From assembly GCA_027605045.1 (NCBI GenBank), contig JAQFWX010000112.1, positions 47,328 to 111,327 on the forward strand: a DNA stretch of 64,000 nucleotides, in the 5' to 3' direction. Position numbers and translations under genes: made by a program. Of the stretch, positions 11,882 to 25,627 are shown in pieces. The stretch comes from Phallus indusiatus (lineage: Eukaryota; Basidiomycota; Agaricomycetes; Phallales; Phallaceae). Position 1 is the stretch's first letter. Every line of letters starts with the position of its first letter. The notes below the pieces were generated by a model, which saw only the letters and a list, made by a program, of their open reading frames with translations, was not told the DNA's origin and did no database searches.

Positions 11882-12005
11882 CGGAATCGCGGTTGGTCAC
11901 TCCCGTCACGATGACGTAATTGCGTTGCTTATGGGTCACGGTCCTGGGTCCTGAGGCCTGAGGCCTGAACTTGGCAGCTGCACCATACCCCCTTCTTGAA
12001 TTTCT
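11882..12005. promoter_or_regulatory. Shared divergent promoter of ATP12 and MSH3
   Basis: Only 124 bp separate the two start codons. The interval holds TGACGTAA at 11912-11919, a CRE/ATF-type bZIP site, two copies of ggtcac, and a short tandem repeat cctgaggcctgaggcctga (about 11949-11967). Regulation is inferred, not shown. Confidence 0.5.
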
Positions 12006-15000
12006 ATGTCTAAAAATCAACAAACCATCTCATCGTACTTTTCTTCTAAAAAACGCAAAGACGAACCAATTGATCTGACAATTCTGGATGATGCAGATAA
12101 ATTTGATCAAAGACAAACAAAGCGTTTGAAAACTGGCGAGAGCAGCGGTGCTCCTTCGAGTCCCGCGAAAAAGGGCCAGTCAAGTGCAGTTTTAGACAAT
12201 GAATTGAATACCCAGTTACCTTCTCTCAGTCACTGGGCTTTTGCACCTGAAGGATCTTCTCTGTCGAACACAGTGTCTGCCACAGCCATTTCACCAGAAA
12301 CTGCACTGTCTAAAGGCACCCCTAGTACGACTTTGAGAGAAAAGCTCCTTCGAAGAGATGAAGTCTTGCAGTCTGATACTCCTTTGGAAGATGCAGATCT
12401 GGATGAAGTGGAAGCAGAGCCTGAGATCTTAAAAAGGTCTGGACGTTCTAAGGTCAAAGCCCGTATTGGACCTCGCGGAATTACTTGCACTCCTCTCGAG
12501 GAAGTTGTCAGTACTGAGAGCTTGTTTGAAACCACTCAATCCTAAACTATTCTTCAGGTTATAAAATTCAAGGAAAAATACCCCGATATTGTTTTATTAA
12601 TTCAAGTGGGCTATAAGTTCTGGTTTGTCTTTCTGTTGTGTCACAAATTTCACTTCTCAATTCACTATAGCTTCTTCGGAGAAGATGCCAAAGTGCGTGG
12701 AAAATAACTCGTATGGCGCGAAGTCATTTTCCCTAAATGTTAACATTAGGTCGCTGGAAAGGTTCTAGGGTTTTACTTCGGTTGGGACCGGAATTTTCTT
12801 CGAACAAGCTGTCCCGTCAACAACCTCAAGGCAAATGTTAAAAAGTAAGTCATACATCACAACTCTCGACCGAGAATTAATACACATAATCACATAGACT
12901 TGTTGCTGCTGGGCACAAGGTTACAAATGCCTATTATCATGCTAGTTTAATATACTCATATCTCTTCACTTTCAAGGTTGGAGTGGTGACGCAAATCGAA
13001 ACAGCTGCTCTTAAAAAGGCCGGCGAGAATCGCAATACTTTGTTTGACCGACAATTGACGCAGTTATATACACCATCTACGTAAGTCCCCTGCCCGCGCT
13101 TCATGAATAACAATCTAACGGCTTCATTAGTTTTGTTGACGATTTCGACGTAACCGACGACATCACTCACGAAGCTCCTGCTCTTATGATTTTAGTTGAA
13201 AACTCTCGAGCGGACGATACCTCCAATGAAAAGACCAACATTGGGATTTTGAGTGTAATACCTTCTACAGGAGACGTGTTGTATGATCAATTCTCAGGTC
13301 AATCAGCCTTGTTTGTTTTTTCTTCTCCATTATTGAATGACTATTTTAGACAATTTACTGAGAACAGAGCTTGAGGTGCGTCGCTGAAAGTAACGCGAAT
13401 TTTTTTTCAAACTAAACGCGGTTCAGACACGTTTGGCCCATATAAGACCATCCGAGTTGTTGATACCCCCGTCGTTAAGTCGATCTACTGAGAAAATTCT
13501 TCGACATTTTGAAAAATTTGGGTAAATTACACTAAAAACCTTTTCACCGAGGCACTAAATCTGGCAACAGTCGTACGGCTCGTATACGTGTCGAAAAGTT
13601 GAAGCGGTCCTTAAGTTATTCCGAGGCTTTCCAATATATTTTGGGGCAGTATGAAGAGGGTGGAGATTAGTTCTATTATATTGGGCGATAATTGTAGACT
13701 GATTCATGAACAGGTGAACTTCCCCCGTCCATAACCGATCTTCCCGAATTAGTTATTATTGCACTGGCCCTGGCCCTGAAACATCTAGCTTCCTTTCGAT
13801 TAACAGAAGCATTACTACAACCAGCATTTTTTCATTCCTTCACGTCTCAGAGACACATGTTACTGAATTCCAGCACAATAAGAAATCTGTGAGTGGCTCT
13901 CCTTTGTTTGGCAGTTAGTTAATGACGTATCGTAAAAGAGAAATATTCCAAAACCAGACGGATTTCACACAAAGAGGTTCTCTATTCGCTATTTTGGATC
14001 GGACTACAACCCCCTTTGGAAAAAGGCTGTTGAAATCTTGGCTGGGACGTCCAGTTATTGACCGCCTGTAGGTTTTTAGTATATTCAATTATCAGCTGCT
14101 GAAATGATATGCAAGGGCTCTTCAAGAACGCAATGATGCTGTTGAGGAATTAAGGGAGGGCGAAACACCTTTCTTGGCTTTACTACGAGGCGCTCTCAAA
14201 AATTTACCAGACCTTGCTAAAGGCCTGGCAAATATTCAGTATGGACGAGTAAGTTTCTCCCGCCTCCGAATTATCCTAATTGATTAATCGTTTCAAGTGT
14301 ATGCCGAAGGAATTACTTTCTTGCCTTACTGCACTTAAACATGTCGGTCTGACATTTCCCGTGTTTGACAACTCCGATGGCGTCACCTGTAAGGCCGCCC
14401 TATGGAGAGAAATTATTTTTCCCATTCCTCAAGTGAAAAAACCTGCAGAGGATTTACTTAGCACGATAAGGATGCAGGCAGCCAGGGAAAACAATAAAAT
14501 TGAGATTTGGAGTGATCCAGAGCAATATCCTAGCATCGAAGAGGCTGGATTTGCAATCTTACATGTGGAAAGTGATTTGGCCGATGAGCTAAAAAAGGGT
14601 AAGTCTGTTTATTTTCCGTATTTTACTTCAATTAAAAAAATATATCTAAGTTCGAAAGCTGCTAAAATCACCGAGTTTGGATTATGTTTCTGTTTTGAAT
14701 GATGAGGTGAGCTTGTAAAAATTTTTGAATATGGGATTTATCATGCCATTATACTAGTTTCTCATCGAACTCCCAAAAAGCCGTGCTAAAGATGTTCCAG
14801 CTAGTTGGATTAGAATGGGAAGGTTGTATACTTCATCGCATTTCGTTTTATTTACTTATAAAAATTTCCAGCACCAAAACCGTCTTACGTTTCCATACTC
14901 CAGAGATTGTTCGACTCTTGGAAGAAAGAGAGCGTCACAAGGAGACTCGCGTGGCAGAGGCTGAGAAAGCGTACAAAACGTTTCTGCATAACATTTCAGA

Positions 15001-16172
15001 AAAATATTACGCTCTTTTCCGAGATGTGATCAACAGGTTGGCAATGGCTGACTGTCTCATGAGTCTCGCCGTCGTGAGCCTGGATGGTGATTTTTGTAAA
15101 CCTGAATTTGTTGAGGAGAGTTCAATATCGATTGAGGAAGGTCGACACCCAATCATCGAACAAGTCCGAACGGAACCAGTCGTTCCTAATTCTGCGAATA
15201 TCGGAGGGACGGTACCGAGAACTGTTGTGATCTCTGGACCTAATGTAAAAACTATTTCCTTTTATTTCGGCAAGAAAATTAATATCCAGAATTAGATGGG
15301 AGGGAAATCGTCTATCGTAAAAATGGTCGCACTTTTGGTCCTGATGGCTCAAATAGGCTCTTATGTACCTGCGAAACGCATGCAGCTATCTGTCCATGAT
15401 GCCATTCTCACTCGAATGGGGGTAAGGAATCTCTTTCGTTTTGGCATGTCAATTTTAAAAAATATGACAGGCTTCCGATGATATTGCCGCGGGTCGCTCG
15501 ACGTTTATGGTTGAACTGTCAGAAACCAAGGAAATTATCAGCTCTGCCACCGACAAATCTTTGGTTGTGCTAGATGAGCTAGGCGTCGGTACATCTACAT
15601 TTGATGGCGTGCGTTGCCCCGAAGTTCTTTTGTCTGTTTTCCTACTAAATCACGTTGTTGTTTGTAGATGGCTATTGCGGGGGCTGTTCTGCAACATATA
15701 TGCGAGAATATAAAATGCAAAACATTATTCATCACGCACTATCCTTCGCTCGCACTCGAGCTAGAGGCTCGATATCCAACTCTTGTCACCAACAAGCATA
15801 TGGGATTTGTGGAGGATATGCGTATAGATGGGAGAAGAGAAATACGCTTATTATATCGTCTCGTAGATGGCATTTGCGAAACTTCTTTCGGAATTGAATG
15901 TGCTCGGTTAGCCGGGATACCAGATTCCGTATTAGACAAAGCGACGACGATGGCATCTAGTATGCAAGGAAGAATGGACAAGCGGGCCGAACGATCCAGG
16001 TGATTGACCTCATTTTTTTTTCACAATTTGACCGTTATTAACGCTTGAATATTGTAGAATTAAATTGTCTCTCGCTCTCTTGAATAAGATCTTCACGTCA
16101 GATCACATCACCCAGGCCGAAGAATGTATGGAGGAGTTGAAATTGAATTTGAAGCTATTGAAGTACCTTTGA
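12006..16172 (+). CDS. MSH3: DNA mismatch repair protein MSH3
   Basis: About 20 exons. The N-terminus QQTISSYF (residues 4-11) is a PCNA-interacting PIP box, followed by a Ser-rich linker to about residue 155. The mismatch-recognition domain starts TPLEEVV and continues [21 protein letters not shown] then [15 protein letters not shown]; the FFGEDA form and the [19 protein letters not shown] block distinguish MSH3 from MSH6. The connector, lever and clamp follow ([54 protein letters not shown]). The ATPase has Walker A GPNMGGKSS (split by an intron at about 15250-15294), the [21 protein letters not shown] signature, Walker [14 protein letters not shown], the switch FITHYPSL and the GFVEDMR helix. 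The stop is TGA at 16170-16172. MutS-beta (MSH2-MSH3) repairs insertion/deletion loops. All ATPase motifs are intact. Confidence 0.95.
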
Positions 16173-16269
16173 TAATGCAAAATATTATGACCCCTTAATA
16201 TAATGACAAGGATCCCATTAAACAACTTCGAATATATATAGGCATATTTACATAATAGATAATGAAACA

Positions 16270-19200
16270 TTATGTTTCCACGTTTTTTTTCGCCTTCTTT
16301 TTGTGCGCATTGCTTGGATCAGTCTTTGAATCTTCAGCTTTACGCTTTTTGTGTTCCTTCTTCTTTCCCCCTGTTGAGTCGGATTTTTGGGCAGAGGTGA
16401 GAGAAGAAAGTTGACGTAACATATTAATCAGCGATGAATTCGATTTGAACTTTGAGTTTTGAAGTTTTTCGCTCAGAGAATCGAAAACAGCGGCATCCCA
16501 GGCATTACGAAATTGAAGTTCATCCTTGATGATACGCTCCGTTTGTCGCGCCACTTTGAGGACCGCTTTGAGCATTTCCTTCATGTGAGCAACGTTCAGG
16601 AGATCAATTTCGCAAGCCTTGGTGATGATGGACTGGAAGGCCGATTGGAGCTCCTTGATGAACTCGACTAAAGCTGTTCCATCAGCATTCTAATGATGGA
16701 ATGTCAGCTTGTACACATGAGAGGTGAAGCGAGAGATCATACTAAAGCAGAAAATTGATTGAACATTGGTGGTAGGAAGTTGAAAATTTGAGCTTCTCGG
16801 TAACCTTTGACGGCATTTTGTGCGAGCTCTAAGAGTTCTTTTCGGGATGTCCATAATATACTGGGGTATCTGCGGAACGTTTCGTGGAAAAAGCTGGGTT
16901 GGAGAAGTGATGCTTTGCGAGAGGCAAAATCTTTTAGGGAATCAAGATAGATTCTATGGACAAACGACCCGTCCGAACTTGAATCAGAGAAAGTGACTCT
17001 AACGATATACATATTGCAGATAGGAATGACTTCTTTTACGTTTGAATTTGGCGATTTTCTAGCGATGGCGTGTAATTCTTGTAATGTCTCTTCGAGGACG
17101 GATACATCGGTTGACGGTGGAACGGCTTTCGCTTTGCCATAACGATTCCGTAGCAGTGAGATAACTTTGTCGGTTAAGTGTTTTTCATCGATACCTGCGC
17201 CCAACAGAACTCGAACTAGAGGTGCAATAAAGACGGGTGCGTGTTCGCTAGTCGGTTCTTTCCGCAGATAGATATCCACGAGGTCCAAAACGCGATTTTT
17301 GAAATGGGTCGCCTCTCTTTGTGCCCCAAGATCTATAAAAATAACTTCAATATTTCACTCCCTAGATGCGCTTGGTTGTCTCACCTCCTTTAGCCTTTGA
17401 CCTAGAACGGAATATATCGGCCAATTGCTCGTCCAACTGGAACATCTGCTCGTCATTCATTGGTTCCTCATCACTTCCCGAGGCGGAGTCATTATCTGAG
17501 TTACCCGAATGCGCACCAAGTCCAACAGTACCAAATGCCTCTTCAATTTTTTTTCTCAACTCGGGGTCATCCTCTACGTTTTCTTCGTCTTCTTCATCTT
17601 CTTCATCTTCCCCACCTTCATCCTCCGAATCACTTTCATTCTCTGATCTTGATTTTTCTGAGACGACATCGTCGTCATCACCGTCTACTTCCATCAGCTC
17701 TTCTTCCACCTCCTCTCTGGGATCACGTCTTTCTAATTGCTAATACAAAATGAAACACGACAACTGGAACGGTCATTGAATGAAACATACAGCGAGTATT
17801 AGATCGATGGATTCCCGATCAACTAGACTTGTTAAGAAGGTGAAGGACTGGTTCGACACTGTTCGGAGGAATGATGTGGATTTATCCAAATAGCCTATTA
17901 ATGTATCGACAAGAGCCGCAATAGGTGAAGGTTCATCATTTTCATCTGAAGTTTGCTTCTTTTTCTTTTTCGGTGACTTGGAGTTCTTGGGTAACAACCT
18001 TTCAATGTTTGTAATGCAAACCTGGAACCTTATTAATAAAGGTAATTGCGTGACCGAGTTCCACTTGCCTCAATATCCTCGGAGTTATCAACATTTTCTC
18101 CCAAGAGATGATGTAGCCAAGTAGCGGTTAACAAAAACTGGAATCCATCTTTGATGTGTTTTTTGTCGGAGGGTACCTAAAGGCTTTGTTGTCAGAATGA
18201 TAGAACAAAAAAAGAAGACAGAACTTACAGTTTCTACAGACCGGAGTGCTTTCAAAACTTGACCTTCTAATTGCGCATTCTCATTTGAACCTGCTTTTGA
18301 GGTTTTGATCCTCGTAACATGCTTGGCGTCTTTGTTCAGAGAAACAGACTGTTGTAGTACTTTGGAAACCCATAGTTCTCCATCGGACGCACAACCAGCG
18401 GAACGAGTTGATTTGCCGTCTACTTAAAGTAATCAGTCATCTGGAAAAACATTAGACACTAAGAAAAGGTCGTGCCAGTTTGTGTGACAGTATGTCGGGA
18501 AGTGAGTTCTGCGAGGCAGGTTAGAAGTCGCGATCGACACACGCGGCGAGCTTCGTCTGAGAACTCGGGTTCGGGGACGTGATGTAGCTAAAAGAAGGAG
18601 AAACAAAGTCAGTTATTAATAGTTCCAAGACTAGAAAGAGCGGCGCCGTACCAGACGATTAGGACTTTTGTCATCCACTTTTCGGATGGTATATGATCCG
18701 TGCAGTAGAAGAAAATTTAAAACATCAGTCACCCACACGTCATTTTGTGGTATTGAGTTGTTCCGTATCAACATATGGAATTGATCAAAAACCCATATTC
18801 GCATAGATGTAGGATCTCTGTGGTCAGCACCATTGAACATCAATTCAACAAAAGACAGTAATAAAATTTCTTACTCATCGTCAGTTTGCGTGTCGGGTTT
18901 CTGTGCCAGTTCGATCAAATGCTGAATATATCGCTCAACACCACTCAAGTCCATTGCAGCTAATAAAGATTCGACAGTTTTCGTTCGAGTTAGACGATCA
19001 AACTGTCCATGAGTCTGTAGCAGCTGCAGAAGAACAGGAAAACCGGCTGTTGGATTTGATGTTATGATCGGAGGCAATGAAGATGCCTAACGCATTGTCA
19101 GTGTGACTAGAGCAGTAAACAGTAAGCAGCGCTACACACCACGAGTTTTGCTGCTTTGTGTAAATATCGATCTGGTTTAGACAGATGATTAACCCAAGAC

Positions 19201-20495
19201 CGCATGAAATTAGGTGTGAACAGCCGCGGTAAGTCAGAAGGAGAAACCTTTGAGGAAGATAAACGAAACAACTCGAAACCCCAGAGTTTGCGACCATCTG
19301 AGGAAGTTGCGGATAATAGAGAATCTGAAACAAAAGTCAGTGATGTATCTCCCAAAGCATCCGGGAAGCTGTGCTGACCGTCGACAACCACTTTAAAGAA
19401 TTCAGGGAACGAGGCTTTATGTTTGATGTTTGATTGAGTGTTTTCCGAAGGGAAGTATATGTCGAGAATTATTCCCCATACAAAATGCAATTGAGGCTTC
19501 CAATTTCCTTGGCTTTTCACGGACTCCCCCTCCTCTATGTCTACTTCCTGATAAGTAGAACGAAAGGGCGTCAGCGAAGCTTTACAAAGGTAGGACGACA
19601 AATAACCTTTAGTATCTTAGCGACTGTGTTAAGGTTTGAAAGAGAGAGTATATCTTCATTTTTGAAAGTAGGGGACAGTAGTGTCTTCCAGTCAGCGTGG
19701 ACACCAAGGTCTTGCAATACCAATACAATAGCTAATTTCTCTGGAGACCACGATTTGTCTTGTACAACCAAGTGTTCAATAACGTGCGTGAACATATCAT
19801 TCTTCCATTCCACAGTGGAGGAATTCAACGCCCGCAGACATAAAACAATAGTCCAGAACGAAGGTTCTTTCAAGAAAGATTTTTTCTTTGAAAGGACAAG
19901 TAAGATCTCGAAAGCATCTTGGAATTCTTTGGCGGTACATTGCGGCATTGAAGAATTTGCGAGTGGAGAAGAACGGAACAGGAGTCGGGATTGAGCAAGA
20001 GCGGCAACACCGAATAATCGAGCAAACAGCATATCTCGTTCTTCTTGTCCTTTCATAGAGCCATTAGTTTGGGAATGCTGCACAATTAGAGAAAGAATTT
20101 GCGATGCGGTCACACTATTTAACCGAGATAAAAGCTAAACGTACAGTCAGTTGTATAGGAAAGAAATATCACAGCAGCAAACGAGGAACACGTACCTCGG
20201 TCAGAGCAACAGCAAAGCCAAGTCGACTGCTCTCCCTAGGACTTGCTAACCCTCGAATAAGGCGACGTATCGAATATGCGACATCAGAAGCATTCAACTT
20301 CTCAAGATCGACTTTTGTTTCCTCGCCTCTCTTTTCTTCCTCCTCGTCTTCACCTGAATCAGAAGCTGAAGTGTCGGATGGCTTGAAATTAGTCTGGAAC
20401 TGTTCCAAAACTCCAATTAGTTTAACAGATGCATCAATGCGACTCGATTTCGTATTCGAGGATAAATCCCAGAATAGAGAGAGAGTAGTCGACAT
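16270..20495 (-). CDS. POL5: POL5 / MYBBP1A-like nucleolar protein (DNA polymerase phi family)
   Basis: Long multi-exon gene. The N-terminal exon has LFWDLSSNTKSSRIDASVKLI, the Pol5 entry, a Glu/Asp/Lys-rich insert, and YSIRRLIRGLASPRESSRLGFAVAL, the strongest family signature. The middle is an all-helical ARM/HEAT-like array. A very acidic Asp/Glu/Ser tract (about 17700-17560) precedes MNDEQMFQLDEQLADIF, then another helical part and a basic Lys-rich tail (about 16380-16270) that should act as a nuclear/nucleolar signal. Pol5/MYBBP1A supports rDNA transcription and ribosome assembly; the polymerase label is historical. ATG 20495 is preferred, but ATG 20507 in the same frame is possible. Its 3' end faces MSH3, 98 bp between stops. 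Confidence 0.9.
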
Positions 20496-21756
20496 TTGTA
20501 CATGCACTCTGAAAAAATTCTAAAAAAGGAATTTAATGCACGTGACCCTACCTTCAGGAATTCGAATTTCGAGAATAAATTTAGCGCTGCTATAGAGCTG
20601 CTATACGTTCCATCTCCCTTGCGTATGTAACTTCAGGAATGCGTCTAAAACCCCATCCCAGCTGAAAGCCAATATGTTGGTGATGGTCGCTGTGGACAGT
20701 TCGCAACCACCGATATTGACATGTCCGTCGAACCGCTCCAAAATCCGTTGGCGTTATTCCAGGTATGTTAGGTGAGTTTATATTTCGACTAGTATACTTA
20801 GTCTTCTAAAACACCCTACATATTATGGAAAGTGAGGTTCTCACTTGAACTTATACGAAAATAAAGGTCGGTCTTTATAGGAAATCAACGTCGACTTCTG
20901 AGCGAGGTCGTTGTAATTCTTAGCCTACTACTGTCAATTCCCAGGTTTGTTGCCCTCTTCTAATAACCATTTTGAAAGTTTTTGGGCTCTAAACCGTTAT
21001 TTTGTACCCAGAAGATGTTTGTCTATGCCGGCGCAACAGCTTTAATCTAGGATTTAGCACATCGGCGAGAACCAGACCTGGTTTATTCATTAGAAACGAG
21101 AGTATGCGTTATTGACTCGGATGATAAACTATTGGGCCTCCAGATGAACCGCAGAGTCGGGAACACGGATATTTAAAACTCGAATCTCGAGGTTAAAAAT
21201 GGCCCTCTTCGTGCCATACTTGCCTTCACAGTGGCTCGGCTTGGCTTGGCTTGGTAGACTAATCGGAAAGTTTTTGTAGATACTTGAATGAAGGGAGACG
21301 GTGTGTCCGCGAATAATGGAAAAAAGGCTGTAAATAGCTGCAACTTTAGCTTAAATTTACATTGGGCGAAAGCATCGACATTCCATTCACTTACAGTTTC
21401 ATTAGCACATTCCTCCTTATTACTCTCATTAGGATCTTCATCCGAAGTCCTTAAATCCAAATCATCAATGTTATTCTGAGACTTGTGACCTAGCCCCTAC
21501 TTCCTCACGGCTGGGAGACCCGAGCCTACGTATAGGAAAAAGGTCACCTATTATGCATATTATGGGAAAATCAACACATTTTATTTGTGATTTAATGATA
21601 CATTTTTTTTCTATTCGTGAAACATTGGGAATGACCTGAAAAGTCAGCCATTCAGCTGAACCGTGTGACAAAAACCTGGCTAACCCCGTTGGGTGTGAAC
21701 TATGGCTTACCAGTATTAAGGGAAAATTACGACAATCATGTTTGAGCAGATTTCAG
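20496..21756. other. Gene-poor region with short coding-like fragments
   Basis: No gene can be supported. There are isolated fragments that look like old exons. On the plus strand, an open stretch from ATG 20671 or nearby can be joined with a GTGAGT-donor intron to a hydrophobic segment (about 20862-20945, with LLSEVVVILSLLLSIP) and then a short tail. On the minus strand an acidic exon-like piece (about 21484-21405, IDDLDLRTSDEDPNESNKE) ends in a GTAAGT donor. A 65-codon open frame lies at 21671-21471 on the minus strand. A ccaag-type short repeat is at about 21237-21257. None matches a family I recognise. Confidence 0.35.
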
Positions 21757-22240
21757 AGTGTCTCGCGGAGCACTGAGGATGTCATCTCCCGTCTTTAAAA
21801 ATTCTCCAGAAGGTTGCCGGTTGTACAAAGCTGCTATTGAGGCTTGGAATAGATCCCATTATCACCGATTGTATTGCCGTCGCGAACCTGTTGAAAAACG
21901 ATCATCTTCCTCCCCAACACGCTCTTTGGAAGGAAGCTATCCTCCGCTATAACATCATCGAGCTCATCCACCGCCCTGGTGGTGGTAACCCGATGGACGC
22001 GTTGTGTACTGGGTCAGCTGAAGTCTGATGGCTATCTGGAGCCTGGTTGGGAGCATTCAGTGGGTAATGTGATTATGAACTTGTGGACTAATGCTATAGT
22101 GAGTGAGACCGCTACCGCGGAAGAAGACAATTTGACAGCAATTGCTGGTGAGATGTTGGGTGTGATAGTAAGGCCAGAAGCAAGCACTCAAAATATTCAC
22201 ATCTACTAGGGTGGGCGCCATTGTTGGAACGACTCGGAAG
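21757..22240 (+). pseudogene. Broken gene of unknown family
   Basis: Reading through this stretch gives clearly protein-like sequence, but only by changing frames. One frame (about 21790-22025) gives KLLLRLGIDPIITDCIAVAN and, further on, ALWKEAILRYNIIELIHR before a stop. A second frame (about 21995-22150) gives QLKSDGYLEPGWEHSVGNVI and MNLWTNAIVSETATAEEDN. A plausible GTGAGA-donor intron then leads to WAPLLERLGR, ending at a GTAAGT donor at 22241. The switch between the first two frames (about 21975-22015) cannot be fixed by a sensible intron, and an in-frame TAA occurs near the start. I therefore read it as a decayed gene with partly preserved introns. I do not recognise the family. It sits beside the GAPDH pseudogene in the same gene-poor region. 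Confidence 0.5.
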
Positions 22241-22659
22241 GTAAGTTTCAGGGTTTTATACTTTCAGCTGCCATCTTTCGAAGTCCGCGCTGTGAGGCCG
22301 ACAAAATTTTTCAAATAATGTCTGGGCTGCAGATGTTCATTTTTTCTTATCAATAACACGCATACAATGAATATATTGAACCATATTGTAGCATTCATTC
22401 GTCCTCGACAGTAGTATGGACCGCGCTCATGAGTCATATTGAACGGACACAACGCTCAATGCGCAAAACAGATACCGTATGTACGTATGTATATTCAAAT
22501 GTGGTAATTCTACCTTATTCTTCTTCTTTTGTTTTATTCTATTGATACTGAATAAAATTCTAAAAAAAATGCAGCAGCGACAAAAGCTTGGCATTGAAAT
22601 TGAGAGAAAAGCGGTGGTTTCATTTTTTTCAACCAAAAAGCTCCAGCAAGTTTTAAGCG
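22241..22659. other. Intergenic spacer between two decayed genes
   Basis: AT-rich, low-complexity sequence with runs of t and tc (about 22510-22570). No gene seen. It may contain the decayed 3' ends of both neighbours, which face each other here. Confidence 0.35.
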
Positions 22660-23985
<1,326 letters not shown>

Positions 23986-24441
23986 TCTGTCCTTTCGCCA
24001 GGTTGTTTATTTGTATGATTTTTTAGAGCGTGCCGAGGTCCAGGAGGGCCGGGCACGCCTCGACAAGATCGGATGTAGAATTATGGCGTATGACTGTGGC
24101 ATGATTAATTGATTGATGATTGTCTAATTACCTCTACCAGCAGTTCGTACAAAACGAGGACTGCAACAAGGGCTGGGGTAGATGATTAGTACATATTTAG
24201 CAAGTTTTCAGAGAGCGCCAAGGCTGCGTCACTCCAGCCCATGTCGCTAGCTTAGATTTTAGCAACAGGAGCCATTGTATTGCATAATGTTGTTATTTCA
24301 TACAGATGTACATAAAAAATACAAGTCCACTTGAAAAGCTTGTCTTAACAAGGTCTATCGTTAGCAAGAAATTACGATGCAACTGATAAATAATATCTGA
24401 TCCATATCCTATGAAAGCAAAATGAAAATATCAAACAAGAA
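23986..24441. other. Spacer upstream of the GAPDH pseudogene
   Basis: Should contain the lost first exon and promoter of the GAPDH relic (no clear MVKVGINGFG start could be found) and the 3' UTR of the TB2/DP1 gene. No other gene is visible. Confidence 0.35.
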
Positions 24442-25627
24442 TTACTCGGTCTTCAGACGTTCGTATCCTTTGTTACTGGAGCCCCACCACCAGCTTGTTC
24501 TTCCAGCATTTGAGGTTCCTGGGGGATCGTCATCATCCGCATCCACCTCATCGCGCGCGATCTCCTCATATCTACCTCTATCATCTACCGCTGACGAAGT
24601 CGGAAGATAGGTTGACATCGCAGTGACAGTGGTAGAAGCTAGGGTAGCAGCAAACATGCTGACAGAGGTTGCGGTATCAGAGGCTGTCGCCAATGGCTCA
24701 GCTGCGGGGGTAGGTTCAAGGTCAGACATGTTATCCAAAGCGGCGAGCTCTGCTTCCAGAGCTCGTCGTCTGGCCAAAAGAGCTTCCCTGTTTGATAATT
24801 TGGCATCACTAGAAGGATGGATTTCTACTGCTGAAGTCCTTCGTGGCTGTGACGAGATCGGGGTATGTGTTTCCTGACGAGGAGATGGAGACGACGCGAC
24901 TGGAGAAGCAGGAGGTTGCTGCAAAAATGCCCCGATGGCGGGACTATAGGTACGCCAAAGGCCGAGGGCGAGTTGCAAAGGGTTGGTCATAGGAGCTAGT
25001 AAAGTGGGTGGTGTATCGACCGGAGGGGCACCGCTGTTCAAAGAGGAAGTAGTATGCGTAGTACTCGATGGAATTGCGCCTCCAAAACCTTCCCAAATAG
25101 ATCGTAATCTAATTCGCACCCATTCGAATAACCCCGATTTTGCTTCTACCACTCTCTGGTCTATCTCAGCTTCATGAGCTTGTAGGAATGGATAAAGATG
25201 TTTGGTGTATATATAGGTTGAACCTTGTGTTTGCGGAAGGGCAAGATAAAGCAAAAACATAGTTTTGAAAAGATAATAAAGGGGATCCTGTTCAATATGG
25301 GTATTTCAGTGCAAATGAGGGTAAGGGCTCGGTGCTACTAACCAACTGATGGCCCATTCGGCAATGTATTCAACGGTTATGATTACACCGAGGACTGACC
25401 TGAAGAGAAGCGTTAGAGGAATTTAAAAGTATCAGATGACTCGCTTTACCAGTACATCAGCCATCTTTCTATATCGGTTTCATTGGCTGGTCTCTTCGCA
25501 AGAGTCTTGTATGAAGCGTAGATGGGATAAAGAAGGACGGTCGCTGAACTGGTGATGATGAGAAGGCTATCAAGTAAAAGTGATTCTCGACATACCTAAC
25601 GATCTTAAAAATCACACTAAACAGCAT
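24442..25627 (-). CDS. TB2/DP1/HVA22 (REEP/Yop1-like) membrane-shaping protein
   Basis: Starts at ATG 25627. Exon 1 (MLFSVIFKIV) joins across a 47-nt intron to SSATVLLYPIYASYKTL, then AKRPANETDIERWLMYW, then SVLGVIITVEYIAEWAISW, and finally the long exon FKTMFLLYLALPQTQGSTYI at 25277-24442. This order of two hairpin membrane segments around the conserved YASYKTL and WLMYW motifs defines the DP1/Yop1/REEP family, which inserts into and tubulates the ER. The long C-terminal tail (about 200 residues) is Ser/Thr/Pro-rich with a short helix of Arg/Ala/Glu and an acidic end; such tails occur in REEP-type fungal members. The acceptor of intron 1 was chosen to keep the family spacing. A 281-bp divergent promoter is shared with NOSIP. 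Confidence 0.88.

Noticed and set aside
17366..17743. Ser-rich open frame on the plus strand
   Set aside because: It is the antisense of the acidic tract of POL5.
24623..24877. Plus-strand frame of 84 codons
   Set aside because: It is antisense to the long C-terminal exon of the TB2/DP1 gene.
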